A DNA stretch of 39,106 nt from assembly GCF_008638305.1 (NCBI RefSeq), contig NZ_VTPZ01000008.1, positions 168,376 through 207,481 of the forward strand. The letters are read 5' to 3'. Below are positions 16,311-25,788 of the stretch, piece after piece. The position numbers were made by a program, and so were the translations under genes. The first letter of the stretch is position 1. Each line of letters begins with the position of its first letter. The notes below the pieces were generated by a model. It saw nothing but the letters and a program-made list of their open reading frames with translations, searched no databases and had not been told where the DNA came from. This DNA is from Pseudomonas profundi (GTDB lineage: Bacteria; Pseudomonadota; Gammaproteobacteria; Pseudomonadales; Pseudomonadaceae).

Positions 16311-17786
16311 ATGACTGGAAACGCAGGGATTCTGACAGCTACCTTCGCCGTCTACATCGCAATCATGCTTGCTATCGGGTTTATCGCATACAAGCGAACC
16401 AGTAATCTGTCCGACTACATCCTCGGTGGCCGCACCATCGGGCCGGGGACTGCAGCGCTGTCTGCCGGGGCTTCGGATATGAGTGGCTGGTTGCTGCTCG
16501 GGTTGCCGGGGTATGCATTGGTCGCCGGCTATGAAGCGACCTGGATTGCTGCCGGGCTATTGGCGGGAACCTATCTGAACTGGCTGATCGTAGCGCGCCG
16601 CTTGCGGGTTTACTCCCACGCGGTAAACGATTCGCTGACGCTGCCGGCGTACTTTGAATTCCGCTTCGAAGATCGATCCCGTTTGCTACGGGTCATCTCG
16701 GCCGTGTTCATTCTGCTGTTCTTTCTGTTCTACACCAGTTCCGGCCTGGTCGCCGCAGGTAAACTGTTCGAAAGCACCTTCGGTCTGAGCTACGAGCTGG
16801 CGGTGGTTGTGGGGACGGTGATTATCGTTTCCTACACCTTCTTCGGCGGATTTCTCGCGGTGTCCTGGACCGACGTCATCCAGGGTCTGCTGATGGCTGC
16901 AGCATTGGTCGTGGTTCCGCTGATGACATTGAATACCATGGGCGGCTGGGGCGAAGCGCGCAGCGCCATGGAAGCGGCGAATCCTGAATTACTATCGTTT
17001 TTTACTGATGTCGATGGGGAGGCGCTCGGGTTTGTTGCCATCATCTCGCTGTTTGGCTGGGGGCTAGGCTATTTCGGCCAGCCGCATATTCTGGCGCGTT
17101 TCAAGGCCGTTGGGGATGATGCCGCGCTGCCCACAGCGCGCCGCATTGCCGTGCTCTGGAGCGCTGTCTGCCTGTTTGCTGCACTGATGACCGGCTGGGT
17201 AGGGATCGGCTATTTTGGCGAGGCAGGCCTCGAGGACGCAGAGACGGTGTTTTTGTCGCTGATCCAGGCGCTGATGCATCCGCTGGTAGCGGGGATTCTG
17301 CTCGCCGCAGTGCTGGCTGCAATCATGTCGACCGCTGATTCCCAGCTGTTGGTGTCGTCTTCAGCGCTGGCGGAAGATTTCTACAAGGCGCTGTTCCGGC
17401 GTGATGCTACTCAGAGCGAACTGGTCTGGGTAGGACGCTTCGCCGTGGTCGGCATCGCTATTCTGGCGTTGATCTTTGCGTTCAATCCGGAGAGTACGGT
17501 ACTGGGCTTGGTGTCCTATGCCTGGGCGGGCTTTGGCGCCGCATTCGGGCCAGCGGTCATCCTCTCGTTGTTCTGGAAACGGATGAACCGCAATGGCGCC
17601 CTGGCGGGCATCATCGTTGGTGGCGTAACCGTCGTGGTCTACAAACAGATCGACACTATTGGTCTGTATGAGATTATTCCCGGTTTCATTCTGGCCACCC
17701 TTGCCATCGTGATCGTCACGCTACTGACTCCCGAGCCCTCCGAAACTATTCAGGAAACCTTCGACGACGTAGCCAACCGCTACTGA
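16311..17786 (+). CDS. putP: sodium/proline symporter PutP
   Basis: This is a 491-aa secondary transporter of the sodium:solute symporter family. It imports L-proline with Na+ across the inner membrane for catabolism or osmoprotection. About 13 hydrophobic helices can be traced. Hallmarks are the first helix LTATFAVYIAIMLAIGF, the Na+-site region LSAGASDMSGWLLLGLPG, the GYFGQPHILARF segment and the AAIMSTADSQLLVSSSAL stretch of helix 8. The length is close to E. coli PutP (502). ATG 16311 follows AAGGAGC; an upstream in-frame start would add a basic, non-homologous extension. putA is not visible in the window. A strong terminator follows. Confidence 0.95.
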   Translation: MTGNAGILTATFAVYIAIMLAIGFIAYKRTSNLSDYILGGRTIGPGTAALSAGASDMSGWLLLGLPGYALVAGYEATWIAAGLLAGTYLNWLIVARRLRVYSHAVNDSLTLPAYFEFRFEDRSRLLRVISAVFILLFFLFYTSSGLVAAGKLFESTFGLSYELAVVVGTVIIVSYTFFGGFLAVSWTDVIQGLLMAAALVVVPLMTLNTMGGWGEARSAMEAANPELLSFFTDVDGEALGFVAIISLFGWGLGYFGQPHILARFKAVGDDAALPTARRIAVLWSAVCLFAALMTGWVGIGYFGEAGLEDAETVFLSLIQALMHPLVAGILLAAVLAAIMSTADSQLLVSSSALAEDFYKALFRRDATQSELVWVGRFAVVGIAILALIFAFNPESTVLGLVSYAWAGFGAAFGPAVILSLFWKRMNRNGALAGIIVGGVTVVVYKQIDTIGLYEIIPGFILATLAIVIVTLLTPEPSETIQETFDDVANRY

Positions 17787-17796
17787 TTCAAAAAAG

Positions 17797-17827
17797 AAGG
17801 GCCGGACTGCTGACAGTCCGGCCCTTT
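17797..17827. terminator. bidirectional intrinsic terminator, putP / ptrB
   Basis: GGGCCGGACT (17799-17808) and AGTCCGGCCC (17815-17824) form a perfect 10-bp stem with a 6-nt loop, extended by AA/TT. T-rich sequence follows on the plus strand, and an A-run (17790-17795) gives a T-run on the minus strand. It should end both convergent genes. Confidence 0.9.
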
Positions 17828-17884
17828 CGCTTGGCCTCTGGTGATTGCCTTCTTCGTTGCTATGCAGGCGCAACAGGGCCGTCG

Positions 17885-19894
17885 TCAGCCCTCAATAACC
17901 GCAAGCAGAAAGCTGTATTCCTCCGCCAGTTCCCGCATGGCCTGATAACGTCCGCTGGCGCCGCCGTGGCCTGCGCTCATCTGCGTACGTAACACCAAGG
18001 GACGATGATCAGTCTTGTGATGCCGCAGTTTGGCGACCCACTTGGCGGCCTCGCAGTATTGAACCCGCATATCGTGATAGCCGGCCGTGACAAACAAAGC
18101 CGGATAGGCCTGTTTGCGTACCTGTTCATAGGGCGCGTAGCCCTTGATGCGTTCGGCGACCTGCGCCTCGGCCGGGTTACCCCATTCCTCATACTCGCCG
18201 ATGGTCAAGGGCAGGGCGGGATTGTTCATGGTGTTCCATACGTCGACAAATGGCACATCCGCCACGGCTGCAGCGAACAGCTCGGGTCGCTGGTTGATGA
18301 CATTACCGATCAACAGTCCGCCGGCACTTCCGCCAGCGACAACCAACCGCTGGCTATCGGTGTACCCTGCCTCGATAAGATGCTCAGCGCAGGCAATGAA
18401 ATCCTTGAAGGTATTTTCCTTGTGTTCAAGCTTGCCAGCCTGATACCAGGCCTCGCCCATATCGGCGCCGCCGCGTACATGAGCTATAGCGAACACCCAG
18501 CCGCGATCCAGCAGAGAAAGCCGGGCGTGGGAAAACCAGGGGTCCATGCTCGCCCCGTAGGAGCCGTACCCATACAGATAACAAGGCGCCAATGCGTTCA
18601 GGCAGCCTGGTCGGCCGACCAGGCTGATCGGTATGCGGGTTCCGTCTGGTGCGGTTGCCCATTCGCGTCTGACGCTGTAATCGTCTGCGGAAAACGGGCC
18701 TTCCACCGGCGTTTCTTTAAGTATCTGTTGTTCGCCAGAGACCAGGTCCAATGCGCGCACCTGGGCCGGCCGGTTCAGTGATTCATAGCGCAGCCTGATA
18801 CGTTCGCTGACGTATTCTTCGCCGCCTTGTACGTGCAAGCTGTAGACAGCGTCAGGCATCTGTACGGTATAGGCGGCGCCGGCTTGCGGGCGCACTTCGA
18901 GGGTGATCAATCCTTGGTCGCGGTAATGTAGAACCAGTCCGTGCTGTTGCACATCAAAGTCTTCAAGCGTGCGGGCCGGGTCAGTTTCTACCAGCATTTC
19001 CCAATGATCGCGCGACGGGGCCGCAGGATCGCAACGATAGAGGCAGAAATTTTCGCCCTGTGCATTACTGCGGATGAGTAGGCCCTGCGGGCCATGGTCT
19101 GCCTGATATTCATGCCCCTCACGGCGTTCGGCAAGCAGTGCCCATTGCCCCTCAGGTTCGTTCGCCGATAAGACCCTTACCTCGCTGGTGTTCTTGCTAT
19201 CGCATGCCAGCATCAGCCATTGTTCCGAGCTGCTGCGATAGGCGTGCACGTAGAAACGCTGGTCTGCTTCGTGAAATACCTGGTGGGCAGGTTGCCCCGG
19301 TCGTAAGCGCCACAACGTAGAAGGGCGCGACGTCTCGTCCATACTCATCGCAAACAGCGTTTCGCTGTCATTGGCCCAGGTCAGGCTGCCATCGGCCTGC
19401 GGCAGTTCCAGCTCGGTAACCTCACCGCTGCTCAGATTCTTCAGATAAAGCTGATAGGTCTCGTTGCCCTGACGATCTAGGCTGTAGGCAAGCCAATGCT
19501 GATCCGGACTGATGGTGAAGCCGCCAAGGTGCAGAAAGTCATCGCCAGCCAGTACGTTGAGGTCAAGCAAGAGCTGCTGGGTCGCCGGATCAATCTCCAG
19601 GCTACCGTCATCAGGCCGTGGACACCGATAGAATCGCGGGTACTCGGCGCCAGCTTCGGTGCGTTGGTAATACAACCACGGGCCCTTGATGGCGGGAAGC
19701 GACAGATCTGTCTCACGGATGCGCCCGCGGATTTCCTCGAAGAGCTGATCGCGACGATCCAGATTCTCCGACAGCCAGGTTTCGGTATGACGGTTTTCTT
19801 CTTCCAGATACGCCAACACCTGCGGAGCATCACGCTGCTCCAGCCAGGCATAGGGATCTACTGCTTTTTCGTCTCGGCGGGCAACGGGTGGCAT
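17885..19894 (-). CDS. ptrB: oligopeptidase B (S9A prolyl oligopeptidase family)
   Basis: This is a 669-aa cytoplasmic serine peptidase that cleaves small peptides after Arg or Lys. The N-terminal beta-propeller begins with DPYAWLEQRDAPQVLAYLEEEN. The C-terminal alpha/beta-hydrolase domain carries the triad: S523 in GGSAGGLLIGN, D608 in GYHDMRVQY and H643 in SAGHGGASGRY. The conserved YGSYGASMDPWFSHARLSLLD stretch precedes it. ATG 19894 has GAGGT about 9 nt upstream. A longer reading from 20044 would run across the divergent gene's start and is rejected. A perfect TATAAT lies at 19930-19925 on the minus strand. The gene is divergent from a small membrane protein. Confidence 0.95.
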   Translation of the reverse strand: MPPVARRDEKAVDPYAWLEQRDAPQVLAYLEEENRHTETWLSENLDRRDQLFEEIRGRIRETDLSLPAIKGPWLYYQRTEAGAEYPRFYRCPRPDDGSLEIDPATQQLLLDLNVLAGDDFLHLGGFTISPDQHWLAYSLDRQGNETYQLYLKNLSSGEVTELELPQADGSLTWANDSETLFAMSMDETSRPSTLWRLRPGQPAHQVFHEADQRFYVHAYRSSSEQWLMLACDSKNTSEVRVLSANEPEGQWALLAERREGHEYQADHGPQGLLIRSNAQGENFCLYRCDPAAPSRDHWEMLVETDPARTLEDFDVQQHGLVLHYRDQGLITLEVRPQAGAAYTVQMPDAVYSLHVQGGEEYVSERIRLRYESLNRPAQVRALDLVSGEQQILKETPVEGPFSADDYSVRREWATAPDGTRIPISLVGRPGCLNALAPCYLYGYGSYGASMDPWFSHARLSLLDRGWVFAIAHVRGGADMGEAWYQAGKLEHKENTFKDFIACAEHLIEAGYTDSQRLVVAGGSAGGLLIGNVINQRPELFAAAVADVPFVDVWNTMNNPALPLTIGEYEEWGNPAEAQVAERIKGYAPYEQVRKQAYPALFVTAGYHDMRVQYCEAAKWVAKLRHHKTDHRPLVLRTQMSAGHGGASGRYQAMRELAEEYSFLLAVIEG

Positions 19895-19924
19895 CAGTCT
19901 GGGACCTCGGATGGTAAAAAAGAT

Positions 19925-19930
19925 ATTATA
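19925..19930 (-). promoter_or_regulatory. -10 hexamer TATAAT for ptrB
   Basis: The minus strand reads exactly TATAAT here, about 30 nt before the ptrB ATG, giving a short leader. No clear -35 is seen at 16-18 nt (ACCGGT at 17). Confidence 0.5.
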
Positions 19931-19963
19931 GCCGCTCGCACACTCACACCGGTTGTACCATCC

Positions 19964-20338
19964 ATGTTCAATGAATCCGAGTACCAGACTGTCTGGATGA
20001 TTTATCTTGCCGCGGCAGGCTGTGCCTGGCTGGTCTGGTGGCAAATGACACGCTGGATCAAATGTTGGTTCGTGCGCGAACCGCTCTGGGTTATTGCTGC
20101 CGTGTTGTTATTCGTCCCGTCCCGCGTTGATCCGGCGGAGCCATGGCTGGCGCCGGCCTTCTTTATATGGCTGTTGGACACGCTATTTGATACAGGGGAC
20201 AACATGGGGAGAATGCTGGGTAACCTCAGTCTGGCGCTTACCGTCGCAGGTCTCGCCTATGTAGGTCTGGTTCTGTTGCGGGCTGGATGGCGGCATTGGC
20301 GTAGCCGGAATCACAAATCGGTTCCGGCGAGCCGTTAG
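19964..20338 (+). CDS. small conserved inner-membrane protein
   Basis: This 124-aa protein has an N-terminal hydrophobic helix (WMIYLAAAGCAWLVWW), a second (LWVIAAVLLFVPS), a third around LAPAFFIWLLDTLF, and a fourth (LSLALTVAGLAYVGLVLL). The C-terminus is basic (RHWRSRNHK) and by the positive-inside rule probably cytoplasmic. It carries no catalytic motif. I recall similar proteins beside ptrB in other pseudomonads, but no function. The frame remains open far upstream, antisense to ptrB; ATG 19964 is the first start clear of ptrB. The ribosome-binding site is weak. It is convergent with the tetR gene, 36 bp away. Confidence 0.75.
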   Translation: MFNESEYQTVWMIYLAAAGCAWLVWWQMTRWIKCWFVREPLWVIAAVLLFVPSRVDPAEPWLAPAFFIWLLDTLFDTGDNMGRMLGNLSLALTVAGLAYVGLVLLRAGWRHWRSRNHKSVPASR

Positions 20339-20374
20339 CGGTCAGGCAAGGCAGCAGCGATGCGCTGCGCTGGA

Positions 20375-20956
20375 TCATTCGCCGGTTTTCTGTTCGTACA
20401 TGGTCCTGGCCAGTTGCATGATCTGTTCTTGAAAGTCGGTCCGCTGGTTGTCGGTCATGGGGCAAATGCCGATCTGCTCAAACAGTCGATAGCCGCGCAC
20501 CGAGAAGAACAGGATGCTTGCCTGAGCCAGACCCAGCGGAGACTTCTCCAGAATATCGAACAGGCCCTGGATATCATCGGACGTTGTCCGTAGAAGCGCT
20601 GGGTTACTTGCTGCAGCCGCGAAGATTGCAGAGTCGAGGTTCTTCTCTTCTGTCGATTCGCTCAGGTTGCTAAGCAACAAGGCTTTGAGTTCTCGCATGG
20701 GCTCATCTGGCAGCACGCTTTCATAGGCGCCCCAACGAACCCGGAAACGCTCCAGGCGGTGTTCGATCATTGCCGACAGCAGAGCTTCACGGTCTGGAAA
20801 CTCGGCGCGCAGTGTCGTTTCATCAACGCCGGTGCGTTCGCTCAGACTGGCGAAGGTAAGCTGGGATGCGCCCAGCTCGCTGACGATGGCCTCGGCGGCA
20901 CGGAACAGACTCAGCCGAAGCGCGTCGTTACTCTTTTTTTCATTGCTACTGTCCAC
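20375..20956 (-). CDS. TetR-family transcriptional regulator
   Basis: This 193-aa regulator has a TetR N-terminal helix-turn-helix at about residues 10-55 (RAAEAIVSELGASQLTFAS, then ERTGVDETTLRAEFPDREAL). The usual aromatic YxHF of the third helix is replaced by RAEFPD. The C-terminal ligand domain is helical and not recognised. No ATG lies near the domain start. GTG 20956 is preceded by AAGAGG about 8 nt upstream and is my choice; longer readings begin in non-homologous sequence. A perfect 13-bp palindrome at 21044-21056, 88 bp upstream of the start codon, is a candidate self-operator. Targets and ligand are unknown. Confidence 0.83.
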   Translation of the reverse strand: MDSSNEKKSNDALRLSLFRAAEAIVSELGASQLTFASLSERTGVDETTLRAEFPDREALLSAMIEHRLERFRVRWGAYESVLPDEPMRELKALLLSNLSESTEEKNLDSAIFAAAASNPALLRTTSDDIQGLFDILEKSPLGLAQASILFFSVRGYRLFEQIGICPMTDNQRTDFQEQIMQLARTMYEQKTGE

Positions 20957-21043
20957 TGCGAAAACCTCTTCCGGACAATGGGTGGCGGGAGCTAGATGCT
21001 GATATTGAAGCGATCTTGGCTCCCTCGGATCGTTGTCCCCTAG

Positions 21044-21056
21044 GGTACGACGTACC
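21044..21056. promoter_or_regulatory. candidate TetR operator palindrome
   Basis: GGTACG-A-CGTACC is a perfect inverted repeat in the region upstream of the tetR gene. TetR-family proteins usually bind short palindromes near their own gene. The pairing with this regulator is inference. Confidence 0.4.
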
Positions 21057-21152
21057 GGCTGGGCAGGCGAGTTTTTTTTAGGCTGCCGCCGGGGAGAGCG
21101 AAAGCAGAGGAGGGGATAGCAGACAGGGCAGTCGTTACACAAAAAGCAGACG

Positions 21153-21182
21153 AAAAAAAACCCGGCCGAGGCCGGGTTTTTT
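21153..21182. terminator. intrinsic terminator of the cold-shock gene
   Basis: CCCGGC (21161-21166) and GCCGGG (21171-21176) form a stem with a 4-nt loop. It is flanked by eight A before and six T after, so it works in both directions. It lies directly after the minus-strand csp gene. Confidence 0.9.
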
Positions 21183-21196
21183 AGTCAGATACCGGA

Positions 21197-21403
21197 TTAA
21201 CCGATAATCTGAATGTTCGCAGCTTGCTTGCCTTTAGGACCAGTAGTGATGTCGAAAGACACCTTCTGGTTCTCGGCGAGGGATTTGAAGCCCTGAACCT
21301 TGATTTCGGAGAAGTGGGCGAACAGATCATCACCACCGCCGTCCGGAGTAATGAAGCCAAAGCCTTTAGTGTCGTTGAACCACTTAACTGTACCAGTTGC
21401 CAT
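21197..21403 (-). CDS. CspA-family cold-shock protein
   Basis: This is a 68-aa single-stranded nucleic-acid-binding protein of the CspA family. It melts RNA secondary structure at low temperature or acts as a general RNA chaperone. RNP1 is KGFGFI (13-18) and RNP2 is DLFAHF (26-31), both intact; the length is typical. ATG 21403 follows TAGGAA. It has its own terminator at 21153-21182 and a 270-bp upstream gap to aceK, consistent with the long leader common for csp mRNAs. Several paralogs usually exist, so a letter cannot be assigned. Confidence 0.95.
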   Translation of the reverse strand: MATGTVKWFNDTKGFGFITPDGGGDDLFAHFSEIKVQGFKSLAENQKVSFDITTGPKGKQAANIQIIG

Positions 21404-21629
21404 TTCGGATAATTCCTATCAAATTAAAATACTTGAGAACACTCACATGAGCAGACTCAATGGTAGCGCGGGAATCGAAGATTACGAGAATGACAAACTT
21501 ACGTACTAAAAGTGCGCTTGTAGCCTACTACTCTATCTTGAAAACCTACGCGCTCACTGTGCGCCTTAAAGCAGATCAAGTCAAGCAATGCTTGTGCTGC
21601 CGCGTTCAGGCACCAAATGAACGAAATTC

Positions 21630-21635
21630 AGTATA
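21630..21635 (-). promoter_or_regulatory. possible -10 element of the csp gene
   Basis: The minus strand reads TATACT here, which would give a leader of about 215 nt. No good -35 is seen. The alternative TTGACT further downstream has no matching -10. Confidence 0.28.
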
Positions 21636-21673
21636 CGACAGTTTCAGAAAATAACATCCCTTTCGTCGGTTTT

Positions 21674-23413
21674 TTACTGAATGTCGGATAAAGGGCTGCC
21701 TGTCTCGATCCCGGGACGCTTGTAGGGATACACGTCGATTATCAGTCCGGCACGGATTTGTTCCTGCAACGTCTTCCAGTAATCCGCGTCGAACAATTCG
21801 CCATGCATGCTGGCGAAGAGCTTGCGGTGGTTGATGTCGGCGAACAGGAAAACCGGGAACTCCTCGGGAAAGACGTCGTTGGGGCCGACTGAGTACCAGG
21901 GCTCGGACGCCATCTCCTGCTCGGGATACATTGCTTCGGGGATGTGCCTGAAATTGACCTCGGTCAGGTAGCTGATCTCATCGTAGTCATAGAACACCAC
22001 GCGACCGTGGCGTGTGACACCGAAGTTCTTCAGCAGCATGTCGCCAGGGAAAATGTTCGCTGCGGCCAGCTGCTTGATGGATTTTCCGTAATCCAGCAGC
22101 ACCTCGCGCGTCTGGGTCTCGCTGGCTGTTTCAAGATAGATATTAAGGGGCGTCATGCGCCGTTCGGTCCAGCAGTGCCTTATGAGGATGACGTCGCCTT
22201 CCTCTATAACCGTCTGGGCCGCTACCTCAAGCAGTTCTGCCAGGCACTCGGGATCAAACCGATCACGCGGGAAGCGGAAGTCCGAGAATTCCTGTGTATC
22301 GGCCATGCGGCCGACGCGGTCGTGGCGTTTGACCAAACGGTATTTTTCAATGACGGTCGCCCGGTCAATATTCTTTGACGGGGCAAAGCGATCCTTGATG
22401 ATCTTGAACACGGTATTGAAGCCAGGGAGGGTAAACACGCTCATCACCATGCCCCGCACACCTGGCGCCATGATGAACCGATCTTCCTTACGCGCGAGGT
22501 GTTCTATCAGGGCCCGATAGAATTCGGATTTGCCTTGTTTGTAGAACCCGATCGCGGTGTACAGCTCGGCTATGTGTTTGCCCGGAATCAGTCGCTTGAT
22601 AAAGCTGATCATCTCGCAGGGTACGGGTGCATCCACCATGAAATAGGAGCGGGTAAACGAGAAAATGATAGACACTTCTGCTTCGTCGGTAATCAGTGTG
22701 TCTACACTGATGCCCTGATTTTCACGATGAACCAACGGCAGCACGAATGGCCACTGCTCTTCCTGGCTGAGCAGTCTGCCTACGAGGTAAGCACCCTTGT
22801 TGCGGTAGAATACGTCCTGGATTATCTCTACGGTCAAACCTCGGTCCAGCTGCGCCCAATCGGGGAGACCCTGCCTCAGATAGGCAACGATTTTTGCGCA
22901 GTCGCTATCGAAGTCGTGCCACGGGGTTTCGAAGCTATATTCCTCAAGAATCTGTCGCGCCAGGTCATCCAGCGAACCTTCCGAGATGAACCCCCTGGTC
23001 AGCGGAATACGTGACGGTGGGCGGGTCACTGGTCTGGTGGTGTGGACAAACATGGTGCGGTCGCTGATCAGCTCGTGACGGTGGAACCGGCAAAAGATCG
23101 AGTTGTACCAGGTCTCTGCCAGCTCTCCATCGAGTCTTGGATCGATCAGTTCGATGTACGCCTCACGGATGTGCGGCCAGTTGCTGACGTCCATGATATC
23201 AGCCAGTTCGAATTGCCCGTTCAGGCTATGTGCTGTCGCTTTGACGCACTCCTCGTACATGTTGATGCGTGCAGCAGAGGCGTCCTGAATATCGACCCAG
23301 CGTGCCTGCTCAAAACGGCTGCGAGCGCCGCGGGTTATTTCCTGGAAACGGGCTCTGTAGACATCAAACCCGACAAGAATGTGCTGGGCAATACGTGCAT
23401 GTATCAACGGCAT
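21674..23413 (-). CDS. aceK: isocitrate dehydrogenase kinase/phosphatase
   Basis: AceK phosphorylates and dephosphorylates isocitrate dehydrogenase, setting the branch between the TCA cycle and the glyoxylate shunt. The product is 579 aa, the usual length. The N-terminal regulatory part is helical; the kinase-like part has the P-loop APGVRGM from about residue 316, then [20 protein letters not shown] and the metal-site region [19 protein letters not shown] use ATG 23413. A TTG nine bases earlier (23422) is the alternative; ribosome-binding sites are weak for both. aceA and aceB are not in the window. The gene lies 71 bp after cysK on the same strand. Confidence 0.95.
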   Translation of the reverse strand: MPLIHARIAQHILVGFDVYRARFQEITRGARSRFEQARWVDIQDASAARINMYEECVKATAHSLNGQFELADIMDVSNWPHIREAYIELIDPRLDGELAETWYNSIFCRFHRHELISDRTMFVHTTRPVTRPPSRIPLTRGFISEGSLDDLARQILEEYSFETPWHDFDSDCAKIVAYLRQGLPDWAQLDRGLTVEIIQDVFYRNKGAYLVGRLLSQEEQWPFVLPLVHRENQGISVDTLITDEAEVSIIFSFTRSYFMVDAPVPCEMISFIKRLIPGKHIAELYTAIGFYKQGKSEFYRALIEHLARKEDRFIMAPGVRGMVMSVFTLPGFNTVFKIIKDRFAPSKNIDRATVIEKYRLVKRHDRVGRMADTQEFSDFRFPRDRFDPECLAELLEVAAQTVIEEGDVILIRHCWTERRMTPLNIYLETASETQTREVLLDYGKSIKQLAAANIFPGDMLLKNFGVTRHGRVVFYDYDEISYLTEVNFRHIPEAMYPEQEMASEPWYSVGPNDVFPEEFPVFLFADINHRKLFASMHGELFDADYWKTLQEQIRAGLIIDVYPYKRPGIETGSPLSDIQ

Positions 23414-23484
23414 GTTGGGCAAAGGGCCTGTGGCGAATGAAAGGGCGACGGGCCAGAAAGCCCGCCGGTGGCGAAAGTGCCGAT

Positions 23485-24459
23485 TTACTGGACCAGTTCC
23501 TGATCACTGAACATGTCGTCGAAAAGCATGCTGGAGAGATAGCGTTCGCCAGAGTCAGGCAGGATAACGACTATCATCCGGCCCTGCATTTCCGGCAATT
23601 GTGCCAGGCGCACTGCAGCGGCCATGGCCGCGCCACCCGAGATTCCACATAGAATGCCTTCCTCACGCATCAGGCGCAGGGCCATGCTCTTGGATTCGTC
23701 ATCTGTGACCTGCTCGGCACGATCGACCATGCTCAGATCCAGATTGGCCGGAACGAAACCAGCACCGATGCCCTGGATCTTGTGCGGACTGGGTTTCACC
23801 TCTTCACCTGCCAGGGTTTGACTGATGACGGGTGAGGTTGCCGGCTCTACCGCAACGGAAATAATGGGCTTGCCGCACTGGTTCTTTATATAGCGGGACA
23901 CGCCGGTCAATGTTCCGCCTGTACCTACTCCTGACACCAGTACATCTACCGAGCCACCAGTATCTTTCCAGATCTCGGGCCCGGTGGTTTTTTCATGAAT
24001 ATCGGGGTTGGCCGGGTTTTCAAACTGCTGTAGCAACAGATGCTGTTCGGGGTCAGATGCGGCGATATCCTGCGCTTTCTGGATCGCCCCTTTCATACCC
24101 TGAGCCGGTTCGGTCAGCACCAGCTCGGCGCCGAGTGCCTTGAGAACCTTGCGGCGCTCCAGGCTCATTGACGCCGGCATGGTCAGGATCAGCTTGTAAC
24201 CGCGGGCAGCGGCTACGTAAGCCAGACCAATGCCGGTGTTGCCTGAGGTGGGTTCGACTATTGTCATCCCCGACTTCAGGCGGCCACTGCCTTCGGCATC
24301 CCAGACCATGCTCGCACCAATGCGGCATTTGACTGAATAAGCCGGGTTACGCCCTTCGATCTTCGCCAGGATATCGACTCCCTTGGGGCCGAGGCGGTTG
24401 ATTCTGATTAGCGGCGTATTACCGATGGACTGCGAGTTGTCAGCAAAGATATGGCTCAT
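23485..24459 (-). CDS. cysK: cysteine synthase A (O-acetylserine sulfhydrylase)
   Basis: CysK condenses O-acetyl-L-serine with sulfide to make L-cysteine in the cytoplasm. The 324-aa product has the PLP lysine in [14 protein letters not shown] (K44), the substrate loop [12 protein letters not shown], the phosphate loop [14 protein letters not shown] and the C-terminal [25 protein letters not shown] resembles CysK (NPSFSVKCRIG) rather than CysM, so the A isozyme is favoured. The start has AGAGGA 7 nt upstream. aceK follows on the same strand; no metabolic link is evident. It is divergent from the envelope protein gene at 24558. Confidence 0.94.
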   Translation of the reverse strand: MSHIFADNSQSIGNTPLIRINRLGPKGVDILAKIEGRNPAYSVKCRIGASMVWDAEGSGRLKSGMTIVEPTSGNTGIGLAYVAAARGYKLILTMPASMSLERRKVLKALGAELVLTEPAQGMKGAIQKAQDIAASDPEQHLLLQQFENPANPDIHEKTTGPEIWKDTGGSVDVLVSGVGTGGTLTGVSRYIKNQCGKPIISVAVEPATSPVISQTLAGEEVKPSPHKIQGIGAGFVPANLDLSMVDRAEQVTDDESKSMALRLMREEGILCGISGGAAMAAAVRLAQLPEMQGRMIVVILPDSGERYLSSMLFDDMFSDQELVQ

Positions 24460-24557
24460 GGGTTGATCCTCTTATTAGCACCTGTGCCCTGACGGATGGG
24501 GCGTGTCGGTCATACTGGATTCGCTGAACTGAGCTCGAGGTGCGAGGTCAGTTGAGT

Positions 24558-25640
24558 ATGAAAAAATCCTTAAGCATCCTGCTTGTCGTGCTCGTGATTA
24601 TAGCGCTTCTGCTGGTCGCGCTACGCGTGGCGTTACCCGGTATCGTGCGGGATACGCTGAACGACAAAATGGCCAACATGGGTGAAGACTACCGGGGTGA
24701 AGTCGAGGATGTCGACCTGGCGATATGGCGCGGGGCGGCAACGCTGAAAAATGTCAGTGTTCACAAGATCCAGGACAACGAGCAGGTACCCTTTTTCCAG
24801 ACACCCGAAGCGGACTTGTCTCTGCGCTGGGCCCCATTGATTCGCGAGCAGATACTGGCGATCAGGATACATCTTTTGGAGCCTGAGCTTAATTTCGTCG
24901 ATGGACCAGAGGAAGCAAACCAGTATGGCGATGAGGTTGACTGGCGCGATACGGTCAAGGAGTTGCTGCAGGTAGAGATCGATGAGTTTCATTACGACAA
25001 TGGCCGTGTGCATTTCCGCAATTTCACATCGGACCCGCCGGTCAACCTCTACGCTAACAACGTCAATGTCATGGTGTACAACCTGACCAATGCGGAAGAG
25101 AAAGACGGATCGAGAGACGCTCGCCTCGAGGGCACGGCCGATTTTCTCGATCATGCACCGGTCGAAGCCCAGGCGAACTTTGATCCCTTGCTGCGCTTTG
25201 ACAACTTCGATGCGCGGATGCGGCTGGAAGGGCTCGATCTGACCCGGCTGAATGATTTCGCCGCAGCCTACGGCAATTTTGATTTCAAGGCGGGCCACGG
25301 CGAAGTCGTCATGGAAGTGGAGGCAGAAGAAAGCCAGCTGAGCGGCTACATCAAACCGTTGTTGCGCGATGTGGAGATATTCGATTTCGAGCAGGATGTT
25401 GCCAACGAAGATAAAGGATTCTTCCGTGGGGTCTGGGAGGCGCTGGTGCATGGCGGCGAAGAGGTCCTTTCCAATCCGTCAGCCGACCAGTTTGCTAGTC
25501 GCATCGAACTGGATGGCTCTCTGGATGATCCGGAGGTCAGTGCGCTACAGGCTTTTTTCGCCATTTTGCGCAACGCCTTCGTTGAGGCGTTCAGCCCCCA
25601 GTTCGAGCGCGCGCTGGGTGCTGGAGAAGAAGATTCCTGA
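24558..25640 (+). CDS. AsmA/DUF748-like membrane-anchored envelope protein
   Basis: This 360-aa protein has an N-terminal signal anchor at about residues 4-27 and a long periplasmic part rich in alternating beta strands. DLAIWRGAATLKNVSV and later AEADLSLRWAPL-type strands resemble the start of AsmA-like and DUF748 proteins, which are thought to bridge or move lipid in the envelope. No enzyme motif is seen. The C-terminus is acidic. ATG 24558 follows GAGGT about 9 nt upstream. It stands alone between divergent cysK and the moxR gene, 148 bp further. The assignment rests on general pattern, not on a clear signature, so function is unproven. Confidence 0.72.
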   Translation: MKKSLSILLVVLVIIALLLVALRVALPGIVRDTLNDKMANMGEDYRGEVEDVDLAIWRGAATLKNVSVHKIQDNEQVPFFQTPEADLSLRWAPLIREQILAIRIHLLEPELNFVDGPEEANQYGDEVDWRDTVKELLQVEIDEFHYDNGRVHFRNFTSDPPVNLYANNVNVMVYNLTNAEEKDGSRDARLEGTADFLDHAPVEAQANFDPLLRFDNFDARMRLEGLDLTRLNDFAAAYGNFDFKAGHGEVVMEVEAEESQLSGYIKPLLRDVEIFDFEQDVANEDKGFFRGVWEALVHGGEEVLSNPSADQFASRIELDGSLDDPEVSALQAFFAILRNAFVEAFSPQFERALGAGEEDS

Positions 25641-25697
25641 GGTAGTGGGATACATGCAGTCTGCTATCCATTCAGGCGGCGAATGGTCTGCCTTCGT

Positions 25698-25726
25698 TTA
25701 CACCCTAACAACCTGCAAGCTATAGT
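25698..25726 (+). promoter_or_regulatory. candidate sigma-70 promoter for the moxR-VWA genes
   Basis: TTACAC (25698-25703) and TATAGT (25721-25726) are 17 nt apart. They match the consensus at 4 of 6 and 5 of 6. The predicted leader is about 56 nt before ATG 25789. Confidence 0.6.
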
Positions 25727-25788
25727 TTCGCCCTCGTTTATCCCTGTATCGCCTGGTTCAGCCGGGCTTTCGTCCGAGGAATTCCCCG

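Noticed and set aside
19496..19963. Long upstream extension of the small membrane protein frame
   Set aside because: It runs antisense through the well-supported ptrB N-terminus; the ATG at 19964 gives a clean membrane protein.
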